64,000 nt of DNA from Candidatus Treponema equifaecale (lineage in GTDB: Bacteria > Spirochaetota > Spirochaetia > Treponematales > Treponemataceae), in NCBI GenBank assembly GCA_018064905.1, contig JAGHUJ010000023.1:1-64000 (forward strand), read 5' to 3'. Positions 1 to 9,981 of this stretch are shown piece after piece (positions within the stretch are counted from its first letter, which is position 1; the number at the start of each line of letters is the position of its first letter). The notes under the pieces were generated by a model. That model was not told the origin of the DNA. It made no database searches and saw nothing but the letters and a program-made list of their open reading frames with translations. The translations under genes and the position numbers were made by a program.

Positions 1-981
1 CTTATTACCGGTGCAAATTCGGCTGCAGGCGGTGCGCTTTTTGGTGTTACTCCTGCTTCTGTCGTTAACAATCCTGCTCTTACAGCATGGCAGCAGCGCA
101 GTGTTCTTGATGTGGCTGCAACAGCTCTTGTAAGCTCAAATGGTGATGATAAGGATTATACTGATGGTTCAATGGGAAGCGCATGGGAAATCGGTCTTAT
201 GATTCCTTCAAGATGGTGTGTTTCAACACTGCTTTTCCAGGGCATTTGGTCGGAATTCATTGATATGCCTGTTGGCGACAGCATCAATTTTACTGCTGGT
301 GTTTCAAAGGACATCACTGATCAGGTTTCTGTTGGTATTACTGCTGATTTCGGTTACCTTTTTGGTGAAGCTGGAAGCGACTGGTCACTTGGAGCAAATC
401 TTGGTGCATATTACAACTTTGGCGACTGGAAGTTCATGAAGGATATTCGTTTTGGTGCTTCATTGATGAATCTTGGAAAAACTTACACTGATTCAAAAGT
501 TGCTAAAGGTGTTGATCAGGTTGAAGATCCGCTGAGCAATGCAAAGGTTGACGCATGGCCTGGAATTGCAACCCTTAAGACTGGTGTTGCCGCAACATTC
601 CTTTCAACAGACATTATGAAGCTTGGACTTTCTCTGGATGCTTCTTATCCGGCATTCCAGGATTTTGTTCTTGATGCAGGTGTTCAGATTCAGCTCTGGG
701 ATTTCCTCAAGATTTCTTCATCATGGGAATATGATGTTCTTGAAGCTTCAAGAAAAGCTGAAAACTTCATGCCTTCAGTTGGCGTAAGCTTCAGATTCAA
801 CTTCAACTCAAAGAAGAGCGAATTCATGAAGAATCACGGCTGGGAAGAAAGTGAAATCACAGTTTCTGGCGCATGGAAACAGCTTTACAAAAATGTTAAC
901 GCAATTTCCGGCGGTGCTGTAATGGAACTTGGTCTTGCTGATACCAAGGCACCTGAAATCAAATTGTGGGGAGAAAAATAA
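1..981 (+). CDS. outer-membrane beta-barrel-like protein (treponemal UPF0164/FadL-like family), 5' end outside window
   Basis: Frame 1 is open from base 1 (LITGANSAAGGALFGVTPASVVNNPAL...) through the listed ORF. GANSAAGGALFG N-terminal region and alternating aromatic/hydrophobic beta-strand pattern. Confidence 0.6.
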   Translation, partial: LITGANSAAGGALFGVTPASVVNNPALTAWQQRSVLDVAATALVSSNGDDKDYTDGSMGSAWEIGLMIPSRWCVSTLLFQGIWSEFIDMPVGDSINFTAGVSKDITDQVSVGITADFGYLFGEAGSDWSLGANLGAYYNFGDWKFMKDIRFGASLMNLGKTYTDSKVAKGVDQVEDPLSNAKVDAWPGIATLKTGVAATFLSTDIMKLGLSLDASYPAFQDFVLDAGVQIQLWDFLKISSSWEYDVLEASRKAENFMPSVGVSFRFNFNSKKSEFMKNHGWEESEITVSGAWKQLYKNVNAISGGAVMELGLADTKAPEIKLWGEK

Positions 982-3900
982 ATGAAAAAGACATTGATTG
1001 CCATTGGAGCAGCAGCTCTTCTTTCTGGATTTGCTTTTGCAGAAAAGGGAACTGTATACATTTCTCCAAACAATGACGGTGTTCAGGATATTCTTGATAT
1101 TCCTCTTCAGATTAAGGAGAGCCGTTATGTAAGCGAATGGAGCCTTGTTATTGAAAATGAAAAAGGTGAAATCGTAAGAACAATCGGAAATAAAGACAAG
1201 AGACCTACAAGAATCACATTCAAAACATTCTGGAAATCTCTTTTCACACCAAAGGCTGGTGTAACAATTCCTTCATCAGTTGCATGGAACGGAACTATGG
1301 ACAATGCAGAAGTTGCTCCAGACGGAACTTATTTCTACTATTTTACTGCAACAGATGACAACGGAAACAAGGCTTCAACAAACAAATATACTGTAGTTGT
1401 TGATAACACAGCTCCAGAGATTGAAATTGCTCAGCCTTCAAATGACGGAAAAATCTTTGGTGAGGGTGCAAAAACTCTCTTTACTGTAAAACAGTCTGGT
1501 TCTATGGAAGACGAATGGGTTGGTATTTTCTCAAATGCTGAAGGAAAACCAGTTCGCACATACAAATGGACTTCTTCTGAACCTCTCAAATTTGACTGGG
1601 CTGGTACTGACGATGTTGGTTCACCACTTCCAGACGGCGTTTACAGCTACAAAATTTCTGCAAAGGACCGTGCCGGAAACGTTTCTGCACCTGCGGGAAT
1701 TTCAAACATCATCTACTCTGCTGAAAAACCTGCTACAAACATTTCTGTATCAGGAAGCCGCTACTTCTCTCCAAATGGAAACGGCGTAAATGATACAGTT
1801 ACATTCCTTGTAAAGATTCCGCTTCCTGATGTTCGTTCTGGAAACAAGCTCACTGAATGGGCTGTTAAAATCAACGATGAAAAGGGAAACACTGTTCGCA
1901 CATACAAAGGAACAGACAATCCACCTGAGACAGTTATTTTTGACGGAAAAACTGATTCAAACAGCAAGGCAGCAGAAGGTTCATACCAGGCTGTTGTTAC
2001 TGCAAAATACCTCAACGGATATGAGCCTGATGTAGTTCGCTCACCTGATATCGTGCTTGATACAACTGCACCAGTGGCAAGAACAAAGGCTTCAAGCCTT
2101 ACATTCTCTCCAGATGGTGACGGAAATCTTGATACACTTGAAATCGTTCAGGACATTGCCGCAAATGCAGGTTCTCCAATTGAAAACTGGATGGCAAAGA
2201 TTGTTGATGAAAACGGAACCACAGTCCGTGAATTTGATTTCGGTTCATTCCCACCAGAAAGCATTGTTTGGGACGGTTTGGACAGTTCAAATGCTCTTTC
2301 ATCTGACGGAAAATATAACTACATCCTTACTGCAACAGATATGGCCGGAAACTCTTCTGAAATCAGACTGGCTGAAGTTGTTTCACTTGATACAACTAAG
2401 ACAGAACTTTTGCTTGCTGTAGCACCAAAGGCATTCAATCCAGCTTCAGCAGACAAGGCAAAGGCTTCAGTTTCTCTTACACCAGTTGTTAAGAGCGGAA
2501 GTTCAATCTCCGGATATACAGTTGAAATCAAAGATTCAAAGGATGCTGTGGTTTGGTCACAGAACGGAACTGCTCTTCCTGCTGCAATTTCATGGAACGG
2601 CGTTGCTGCTGACGGTACTCGCTGTGCTGATGGAAAATATGTTGCAACACTTTCTACAAAATCAACAAACGGAGCTGAGGCTTCTACAAAAACTCAGCCA
2701 TTTGAAATCGATACTGTAGCTCCTGCAATCAAACTTGAAACAGCTTACACATTGTTCTCTCCAGATGAAGACGGAAACAAAGATGTTCTTGCAATTTCTA
2801 CAGAATCTTCTTCAGAAGAGGGCTGGACTGCATACATCTACAACAGCAACAATCAGGTTGTAAAGACATTCTCTTGGAAAGGCAAGGTTCCTGCAAAAGT
2901 TGAATGGGACGGTACTGATGCTTCTGGAAACAAGGTTTCTGACGGAACTTACAGAATCGCATTTGCTGCAACTGATGCTGCCGGAAACTCAAACAATGCA
3001 GAAATCGGAAACATCAAAGTTGATAAGCGTGAGACAAAGGCTTACCTTACTGCTGATCTGGATGCATTCTCTCCAAACGGCGACGGATATCTTGAATCTC
3101 AGAAATTCGCAATCAGAACAACTTTGGCTGAAGGAATTGAAAGCTGGAGCTTCTCAATTGTTTCTCCAGAAGGAAAGACTGTTAAGCAGTGGACAGAAAA
3201 AGATCAGGCAAACCTTCCTGCTGAAATCACATGGAACGGGGCAGCAGCTGATGAAAAGGTTGCTGAAGGCGTATTCACAGCAAACCTCAAGATCAACTAT
3301 GCAAAGGGTAATGTTGTTGATGTTAAGTCTTCTGCATTCATTTGTTCTGTAACTCCACCACAGCTTTCTGTTAAGACTGCACCACAGTACTTCTCTCCAG
3401 ATAACGATGGTGAAAACGATGATCTCTACATTCAGCTTAAGGGCAATGACATTGTTCCTCTTAAGAACTGGTCATTTGTAATCAAGGACCCACAGAACGG
3501 AAAGCCATTCTGGGCTACATCTGGAAAGGCTTCTATTACAGAACGCATTATCTGGGATGGACGCGGTAACAGCGGTGAATTGGTTCAGTCTGCTATGGAT
3601 TATCCTTATACATTTACTGTAACTGATACACTTGGCATGACAAGCGTTGTTGAAGATGTAATCAGCGTTGACGTTCTTGTAATCCGCATTGGTGATGTTC
3701 TCAAAATGGCTGTTCCTTCTATTATCTTCCGTCAGGATGAAGCAGACTTTGGTGTTGCTGTTACTGATGCAAGCGGAAAGGTTACAAAGCCTGGCATTAC
3801 TGAAGCTCAGAAGAAGAACAATGAACGCGTTCTCAAACGTATTGCACAGATTCTCAACAAGTTCAAGAACTACACTGTAACAGTTGAAGGCCATGCAAAC

Positions 3901-4128
3901 TCTGTTACGGGTCTTGAAGATGAAGAAACAACAAACAAATACGGAAAGGCACTTGTTCCACTTTCTCAATCTCGTGCAGAATTTGTACGGGACTTCCTTA
4001 AGAAGAACGGTGTTGACGGTTCAAGGCTTTCTGCTGTTGGTCGTGGTGGCCGTCAGCCAGTTGCTAAGCGTGGTGACAAAGACAACGCATGGAAGAACCG
4101 CCGCGTTGAATTTATCCTTAACAAATAA
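982..4128 (+). CDS. large exported protein with multiple FlgD-like Ig repeats (FSPNGDG..D motifs) and C-terminal OmpA-family domain
   Basis: Signal peptide MKKTLIAIGAAALLSGFAFA; repeated 'FSPDGDGNxD...W.G.D..G....DG.Y.Y...A.D.AGN' units; C-terminal VEGHAN...LSQSRAEFVRDFLKKNGVDGSRLSAVGRGGRQP...NRRVEFIL is OmpA-like. Confidence 0.8.
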   Translation: MKKTLIAIGAAALLSGFAFAEKGTVYISPNNDGVQDILDIPLQIKESRYVSEWSLVIENEKGEIVRTIGNKDKRPTRITFKTFWKSLFTPKAGVTIPSSVAWNGTMDNAEVAPDGTYFYYFTATDDNGNKASTNKYTVVVDNTAPEIEIAQPSNDGKIFGEGAKTLFTVKQSGSMEDEWVGIFSNAEGKPVRTYKWTSSEPLKFDWAGTDDVGSPLPDGVYSYKISAKDRAGNVSAPAGISNIIYSAEKPATNISVSGSRYFSPNGNGVNDTVTFLVKIPLPDVRSGNKLTEWAVKINDEKGNTVRTYKGTDNPPETVIFDGKTDSNSKAAEGSYQAVVTAKYLNGYEPDVVRSPDIVLDTTAPVARTKASSLTFSPDGDGNLDTLEIVQDIAANAGSPIENWMAKIVDENGTTVREFDFGSFPPESIVWDGLDSSNALSSDGKYNYILTATDMAGNSSEIRLAEVVSLDTTKTELLLAVAPKAFNPASADKAKASVSLTPVVKSGSSISGYTVEIKDSKDAVVWSQNGTALPAAISWNGVAADGTRCADGKYVATLSTKSTNGAEASTKTQPFEIDTVAPAIKLETAYTLFSPDEDGNKDVLAISTESSSEEGWTAYIYNSNNQVVKTFSWKGKVPAKVEWDGTDASGNKVSDGTYRIAFAATDAAGNSNNAEIGNIKVDKRETKAYLTADLDAFSPNGDGYLESQKFAIRTTLAEGIESWSFSIVSPEGKTVKQWTEKDQANLPAEITWNGAAADEKVAEGVFTANLKINYAKGNVVDVKSSAFICSVTPPQLSVKTAPQYFSPDNDGENDDLYIQLKGNDIVPLKNWSFVIKDPQNGKPFWATSGKASITERIIWDGRGNSGELVQSAMDYPYTFTVTDTLGMTSVVEDVISVDVLVIRIGDVLKMAVPSIIFRQDEADFGVAVTDASGKVTKPGITEAQKKNNERVLKRIAQILNKFKNYTVTVEGHANSVTGLEDEETTNKYGKALVPLSQSRAEFVRDFLKKNGVDGSRLSAVGRGGRQPVAKRGDKDNAWKNRRVEFILNK

Positions 4129-4181
4129 CGGGAACGGTGGTTGAGTCTTTTGAAACTACCGTTATGACCGCTTGAAATTAA

Positions 4182-4220
4182 CCGCCGGGTTGGCTATGCT
4201 CAATTCCGGCGGTTTTTTTT
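4182..4220 (+). terminator. Rho-independent terminator
   Basis: CCGCCGG...CCGGCGG stem followed by TTTTTTTT. Confidence 0.85.
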
Positions 4221-4973
4221 ATGACTTCAGAACTAATTCAAAAAATACAACGGCTGGCTTTGGAATTTGAGACAAGTGATTTTCTTTTAAAAGATCCTTC
4301 TCAATTTATGCACGTTTATTCTAAAATCTCAGATGTGGAAGCTGCTGCCTTTATTTCTGCAAATCTTGCATTCGGAAGGCGGGATCAGATTTTAAGCCAT
4401 GTAAAAATGATTCTGGATGCTGCGGGACCTGATCTGACTGAATGGATTTTGAATGAAGGTTACAGGTCTTTCTTTCCCAAGAATCAAAAATCCTTTTACA
4501 GAATGTACACAAACTCTGATATGCTGCTTTTTTTTGAGGGCCTAAAAGATATTTTTACCGCTTGCAGCACTGCCGGTGAATTCTTTGAGAAGAAATGGAA
4601 GGAAGAATGTCAGAATGAAGGTGAGTTCGTGTATCTTCACAAGGTTATTGCGGGGCATTTCAGCACGGATTGCAAGCTTCTGCCTCATTCTAAAGGTTCC
4701 AGCGCAAAAAAGGTGAATATGCTCCTTAGATGGCTGGTTCGGGACAATTCACCGGTGGATCTGGGCTTGTGGAAATGGTATGACAAGAAGAATCTTCTGA
4801 TGCCGCTGGACACCCATGTTATGCAGCAGGGAAATGAACTTGGCCTGATTAAATCAAAATCAGCAACTTTGAAGACCGCAATCGAACTGACAAAAAAAAT
4901 GTCGGAGATATTCCCCGACGATCCAGTAAAAGGTGATTTTGCCTTGTTTGGTCTTGGCGTTAGCCTTCAATAG
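4221..4973 (+). CDS. TIGR02757 (DUF2400) family protein
   Basis: 250 aa ORF with 'AAAFISANLAFGRRDQILSHV' and 'PLDTHVMQQGNELGL' characteristic of this family. Confidence 0.75.
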   Translation: MTSELIQKIQRLALEFETSDFLLKDPSQFMHVYSKISDVEAAAFISANLAFGRRDQILSHVKMILDAAGPDLTEWILNEGYRSFFPKNQKSFYRMYTNSDMLLFFEGLKDIFTACSTAGEFFEKKWKEECQNEGEFVYLHKVIAGHFSTDCKLLPHSKGSSAKKVNMLLRWLVRDNSPVDLGLWKWYDKKNLLMPLDTHVMQQGNELGLIKSKSATLKTAIELTKKMSEIFPDDPVKGDFALFGLGVSLQ

Positions 4974-5448
4974 AAACCATGCTTCCTACTGCGGCTCGTT
5001 CAGCATAAACTGAATTTCTTCCGCGGTATGGATTTGCCATCTGCACTGCGTGAAGCTGTGTTTTAATCTGGTCAATGTGTGCACGCAGCATGGTTCTGTT
5101 CTTTTCATTCTGAATGAGAACCTGTTTCTGAAGGTCATCAAGGTCAGACTGAAGCTGTGCGATGCTTGAATTTTCAGCAATTGAAAGTCCCGGCATTACC
5201 TCGTTGTACATTCCCTGCATTGGAACAATTACTTTCTGAAGGCTTGCGATGTTTGCAACAATCTGGCTTTCAAGCTCAGCGTGTGCCATCATTGCATCTC
5301 CGTCTTCAACTTCAATTTTTCCCTGCTGCTTTTCAAGAACTACAAGATATTCTGCAAATTTATTTCTCTGCTGCTCCAGAAGTTTTCTGAAGCGTTTAAG
5401 AATTGCAACTCTTTCGTCCAGTTCTTCTTTGGAAATTTCTTTAGCCAT
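4960..5448 (-). CDS. FlgN-like flagellar chaperone / coiled-coil protein
   Basis: 162 aa helical protein directly downstream of fliS; FlgN-like size and heptad pattern. Confidence 0.5.
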   Translation of the reverse strand: MAKEISKEELDERVAILKRFRKLLEQQRNKFAEYLVVLEKQQGKIEVEDGDAMMAHAELESQIVANIASLQKVIVPMQGMYNEVMPGLSIAENSSIAQLQSDLDDLQKQVLIQNEKNRTMLRAHIDQIKTQLHAVQMANPYRGRNSVYAERAAVGSMVSIEG

Positions 5449-5457
5449 AAAATCCCC

Positions 5458-5898
5458 CTAACCCTGAATGTTCAATGTCTGCTGGGCTGTCTGCGGTGCT
5501 GCACTTGTGTTTGCTGCTGCAACCTCCCATGCCGAGGTAAGTTCTTTAATCATATTGAGGATGAAAGCCAGCTTTTCTTTGTCCTGTGCGATGCTTACGT
5601 TCATCAATTCCTTGTTGAAATAAACATAAAGCGACATAAGGTTCTGTGAAATCTGTCCGCCTTTTTCCATATCAAGGGAAACCTGAAGCTCGTTGATGAT
5701 TTCCTGTGCTTTCATTATGTGGCGTCCAAAACTTTCAATCTTGTTTGCGGCAATTTTGTCATAAGCGTCAAAACTTGCCAGTGCTGCTGAAAGTTCCTTT
5801 GCCGCACCCTGATAAAGCATTACGATAAGCTTTCCCTGACTTGCAGTTTTTACCGCTGTTGTCTGATAGGCGCTGTAAGGATTGTTGTTAAAACCCAT
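5458..5898 (-). CDS. fliS: flagellar export chaperone FliS
   Basis: MGFNNNPYSAYQTTAVKTASQGKLIVMLYQGAAKEL; ...LNELMNVSIAQDKEKL typical of FliS. Confidence 0.9.
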   Translation of the reverse strand: MGFNNNPYSAYQTTAVKTASQGKLIVMLYQGAAKELSAALASFDAYDKIAANKIESFGRHIMKAQEIINELQVSLDMEKGGQISQNLMSLYVYFNKELMNVSIAQDKEKLAFILNMIKELTSAWEVAAANTSAAPQTAQQTLNIQG

Positions 5899-6093
5899 GT
5901 TTCCCTCCCAGAAAAATTCATAGATTATTGCATCCCTGAAACTAAGGTTCCTGAAACTTTTGTTTTAGAGATTTCCTTTCTAATTTTCGGACGATACAAA
6001 ATTAACTTTAGATTTTTGTTTTGCTTTTTTAATGACGAAAGACGGAAAATTCTGTATATTTATAGTGAATAATTGCAACTTTTTGAGGACAAA

Positions 6094-8214
6094 ATGGCTG
6101 ACGATAATCAGAACAAAGACGAAAAAAACAAGAACGAACAGGATCCATATAACTTCTTTAAGCTTTCTGCTGATGACAATGATGATAAAAATGACGGCAA
6201 CAAAAACGGAAAAGGCCCAAGATTCCCATTCTTTGGTCTGATGATTGCGATTGTTGCGGTTCTGGCTTTTGTAAATATCTTTTTGATGAAGAAGCCCGAA
6301 GATCAGCTGATTGATTTTTCAACATTCCAGCAGCTTATTGCTCAGGACAAGATTGAGCGTGTTGAAATCAACCTGAACACAAACCTTTACATCGGTTATG
6401 GAAAAGAAGTTGCTCCTGATTTTATGGCTTCTGCCGTTCAGGAAAAAACTCCAAGCTATCCCTGGTTAAAGACCAAAACTGCAGGACTTCCGGAACGCCC
6501 TGTCTACAGAACAACAGGTGTGCTTCTGGATACCTTTACTGATCTGCTTAAAACTAAAAATATTCAATATAAATTCATCCGTGAAAGCTCAAGCCTTCTC
6601 ATGCAGATTTTCCTCAATTTGCTTCCTGTTATTGTGCTGGTTGCTTTGTGGGTATTTGTCTTCCATAAAATGGGAAGTGGTGTTGGCGGCGGAATGGGTT
6701 CAATTTTTGGTAATGGCGGAAACCGTTCCAAGGCAATTGATGAAGGCAAGGTAAAGACTCGTTTTGCTGATGTTGCCGGTGTTGATGAAGCAAAGGAAGA
6801 ATTGGTTGAAGTTGTGGACTTTCTTAAGGAGCCAAAAAAATACACTGATATTGGTGGTAAGATTCCAAAGGGTGTTCTTCTGGTTGGACCTCCAGGAACT
6901 GGTAAGACTTTGCTGGCTCGTGCTGTTGCTGGTGAGGCTGGTGTTCCGTTCTTTAGAATTTCTGGTTCTGACTTTGTTGAAATGTTCGTTGGTGTTGGTG
7001 CCAGCCGTGTCCGCGATTTGTTCAGACAGGCTCGGGAAAAGGCTCCTTGTATTGTATTTATTGATGAAATTGATGCTTTGGGTAAGAGCCGTGCCAACAG
7101 TTATTCAAGCAACGACGAGCGTGAACAGACCTTGAACCAGCTTCTGGTTGAAATGGACGGTTTTGACAATGACAAGGGACTCATCGTTCTTGCCGCTACA
7201 AACCGTGCGGATGTTCTTGATGCAGCTCTTCTCAGACCAGGACGTTTTGACCGTCAGGTTCCAGTAGAAAAGCCAGATGTAAAGGGCCGTGAAGAAATTC
7301 TTAGAATTCATGCAAAGAATGTTAAGCTGGATGAAGACGTTGATTTCAATTCAATTGCTCACGGTACAATCGGTTTTGCCGGTGCTGATTTGGCAAATGT
7401 TGTGAATGAAGCTGCTCTTCTTGCAGTCCGCAACGGTCATAAAAAAGTTTCAATGTCTGACTTTAACGATGCCATCGACAAGGTTAGCATTGGTCTCAAA
7501 AAGAAGAACAAGAAGGAAAACGAAAAGGAACGAAATCTTGTGGCTTACCATGAAACTGGCCACGCTTTGATTGGTGCCTTTACTCCTGATTATCCTCCTG
7601 TGAATAAAATCACTGTTGTTCCTCGTTCTCACGGCGTAGGTGGATTTACTCAGTACCGTGAAGAAGAGGAGCGCCATTTTAAGACAAAGCAGGATATGAT
7701 CAACGAGGTGGACAGCTGTCTTGGTGGCCGTGCCGCAGAGCAGATCATGCTTGGTGAAATTTCTACAGGCGCTTCAAATGATATTCAGCGTGCTACAGAT
7801 ATTGTCCGGGATATGATTACTGTATATGGTATGAGCAGCAAGTTCCGCAATATGACTTTGGGAAAGCGGGGCGGAGGTTATTCTGCTGAACCAAGCCTTA
7901 TCCGTGAGTTCAGTGAAGAAACACAGAAATACATTGACGAAGAAATTTCTAAGCTTATCGACGAACGATATGAACACGTGCTTCAGGTGCTTACAGAAAA
8001 GAAAGATTTGCTTGAGTTCATTGCAAAGCGTCTTCTTGAAATTGAAACAATGGAAGGCAAGGAATTCTATCAGATTGTGGAAAATGCAAACCGTTGTGAG
8101 CAGTTAACGGAAGATGCAAAGGCCGTTGCAGAGAATACAGAAAGTTCTGAGCCGGTAAATCCAGCGGCTGAACCAGTTGAAGCTCCAGTAGCAGCAGAAG
8201 GTGAAGAAAAATGA
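6094..8214 (+). CDS. ftsH: ATP-dependent zinc metalloprotease FtsH
   Basis: Walker [12 protein letters not shown] region, HEXXH ([10 protein letters not shown]). Start chosen at ATG 6094 with GAGGAC upstream rather than TTG 6073. Confidence 0.97.
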   Translation: MADDNQNKDEKNKNEQDPYNFFKLSADDNDDKNDGNKNGKGPRFPFFGLMIAIVAVLAFVNIFLMKKPEDQLIDFSTFQQLIAQDKIERVEINLNTNLYIGYGKEVAPDFMASAVQEKTPSYPWLKTKTAGLPERPVYRTTGVLLDTFTDLLKTKNIQYKFIRESSSLLMQIFLNLLPVIVLVALWVFVFHKMGSGVGGGMGSIFGNGGNRSKAIDEGKVKTRFADVAGVDEAKEELVEVVDFLKEPKKYTDIGGKIPKGVLLVGPPGTGKTLLARAVAGEAGVPFFRISGSDFVEMFVGVGASRVRDLFRQAREKAPCIVFIDEIDALGKSRANSYSSNDEREQTLNQLLVEMDGFDNDKGLIVLAATNRADVLDAALLRPGRFDRQVPVEKPDVKGREEILRIHAKNVKLDEDVDFNSIAHGTIGFAGADLANVVNEAALLAVRNGHKKVSMSDFNDAIDKVSIGLKKKNKKENEKERNLVAYHETGHALIGAFTPDYPPVNKITVVPRSHGVGGFTQYREEEERHFKTKQDMINEVDSCLGGRAAEQIMLGEISTGASNDIQRATDIVRDMITVYGMSSKFRNMTLGKRGGGYSAEPSLIREFSEETQKYIDEEISKLIDERYEHVLQVLTEKKDLLEFIAKRLLEIETMEGKEFYQIVENANRCEQLTEDAKAVAENTESSEPVNPAAEPVEAPVAAEGEEK

Positions 8215-8885
8215 AAAAGATAGTATCAGCAATTTTTGCACTGTTTTTTGTGGCAGGACTTGGTTTTTCTCAGGGAATTCTGACTGCTCCTGCATACTTT
8301 AAGACGGTTTCAGAATTTTACGGAACAATCAAGGACTACGAAGCCGATGTAGACATTAAAGCTGGAAAAAACAGCATGAGCGGAAAAATTTCCTTCAAGC
8401 GTCCAGACCTGCTCAGAATTGACTTCACAAGTCCAGAAGATCAGGTAATCTGTTTTAACGGTGACATGCTTACAATTTATCTTCCTGGAAGTGCCGCAAT
8501 TTTGAACCAGTCGGTTGAACCAAGTTCTTCTGCCGGTGCTGCAAATATGTCAACTCCACAGGGGCTGGCACTTATGAACCGCTATTATTCAGTAAAATAT
8601 GAAGTTGGACAGGATCCTGTTCCGTTGGATGAAAACAGTGATGAAACAGTAATCAGATTGATTCTTTCAAGAAAAAATGCTTCTGAAGCTTTCAGCAGCA
8701 TAAAAATTGCTGTCTCACCAAAAAACAATTTAATCAGAAGAATTGAAGCCAGAACGCCGCAGAACGATATGTTCACCTTTGACTTCAAGAATTATGTTTT
8801 GAATCAGGGAATTTCTGATCAGAGATTCATCTATGATCCACCAGCATCTGCAAACAATTACAACAACTTCCTTTATACGGAGTAA
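8211..8885 (+). CDS. lolA: outer-membrane lipoprotein carrier protein LolA family
   Basis: Signal peptide; 'DYEADVDIKAGKNSMSGKISFKRPDLLRIDFTSPEDQVICFNGDMLTIYLP' is LolA-like; 4-bp ATGA overlap with ftsH. Confidence 0.8.
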   Translation: MKKIVSAIFALFFVAGLGFSQGILTAPAYFKTVSEFYGTIKDYEADVDIKAGKNSMSGKISFKRPDLLRIDFTSPEDQVICFNGDMLTIYLPGSAAILNQSVEPSSSAGAANMSTPQGLALMNRYYSVKYEVGQDPVPLDENSDETVIRLILSRKNASEAFSSIKIAVSPKNNLIRRIEARTPQNDMFTFDFKNYVLNQGISDQRFIYDPPASANNYNNFLYTE

Positions 8886-8892
8886 CTGAAAA

Positions 8893-9981
8893 ATGGAAAG
8901 CTACGGCGAGATTTTGAGAAAGGCCAGAGAAGCAAAAAATCTGGATTACGATACAGTATATAGAGAAACTTCAATTACAAAGGAATATCTCATTGGGCTT
9001 GAAGAGGAAAATGTTTTTGCTTTTCCAGGTGAGCCATATATGGTGGGATTTCTTAAGAATTATGCTGACTTTCTTGGTGTGGATTCGGCTCACGTTGCAG
9101 CACTTTATCATGCAAAAAAGCTTCAGGAATCGCCACCGCCTGCTGAACTTACAAAACGTGAAAAGCCTCGCTTTTTGATTCCATTGCTTGTTGCTGCCGG
9201 AGTTCTTCTTTTTGCAGGACTCGTTACTGGAACCGTGTTTCTTATCGATAATATTCGTGCAAAAAATGAAGCAAATGTTTCTGTTTCAAAAGGCAAGATT
9301 TCAAAAAAATACGAGCTTGGTGAAAAGGTTTTTGAAGGCAGAGTTTATAAGAACGATCAGCTCATTGTTGGCAGCGAGAAGGGAAATATCTTCCTTACTA
9401 TTGCTGAAACTGAGTCAATTTTTGGTTTGGAAACTCCTGTTGGCGTTCAATTTGTTGAGCTTTCTGAAGAAATTGAGATGGATGTGGACGGTGATTCAAA
9501 ACCTGAACTGATTGTATATGTTTCAGATGTTTCTCAGAAAAATGTGGATCGCGGTGCTGAAGTCAGAATCATGCTGAAGAATTCTGCAAATGCTGCAGTT
9601 GCTTCACCTGATGAAAACCAGATTCCAAATGCTGAGGATCTTCCAAAGGATCAGAACAGAACTGAAGTATTCTCTGATACCCGTGCTTATCCATTTACTG
9701 TAAACGCTGTATTCCGTGCCGGATGTTTGTTCAGATACCGTTCAGACCGTAAGGAAGTGGTTGAAGATTACTTTGCAAACGGTGACGTAATCAACATTAC
9801 TTCAAGCAATGGTACAAGAATCTGGATGGCAAACGGAAACGCTGTTAAGCTTCAGGTTGTGGCAAACGGCAAGACTTATGATCTTGGTGTTTCTAAGGCC
9901 GGTGAAGTTGTGGCAGAAGATATCAAGTGGATTAAAGACACTGATGGAAAATATAAAGTAGTGGTGACAAAACTTGACTAA
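8893..9981 (+). CDS. RodZ-like helix-turn-helix transmembrane protein
   Basis: N-terminal 'GEILRKAREAKNLDYDTVYRETSITKEYLIGLEEE' HTH_25-like, single TM, C-terminal DUF4115-like beta domain. Confidence 0.75.
   Translation: MESYGEILRKAREAKNLDYDTVYRETSITKEYLIGLEEENVFAFPGEPYMVGFLKNYADFLGVDSAHVAALYHAKKLQESPPPAELTKREKPRFLIPLLVAAGVLLFAGLVTGTVFLIDNIRAKNEANVSVSKGKISKKYELGEKVFEGRVYKNDQLIVGSEKGNIFLTIAETESIFGLETPVGVQFVELSEEIEMDVDGDSKPELIVYVSDVSQKNVDRGAEVRIMLKNSANAAVASPDENQIPNAEDLPKDQNRTEVFSDTRAYPFTVNAVFRAGCLFRYRSDRKEVVEDYFANGDVINITSSNGTRIWMANGNAVKLQVVANGKTYDLGVSKAGEVVAEDIKWIKDTDGKYKVVVTKLD

Noticed and set aside
3472-3969. 165-aa minus-strand ORF opposite the OmpA-domain gene
   Set aside because: Shadow ORF; no start context or domain.
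6073-6093. Upstream TTG start of ftsH
   Set aside because: ATG at 6094 has a well-placed GAGGAC RBS; the TTG extension lies over the likely leader.
8100-8210. FtsH C-terminal [15 protein letters not shown] tail as another copy of the uvrD insert
   Set aside because: Peptide similarity only; the DNA lacks the GGGAT...CCC boundaries and the hairpin blocks.
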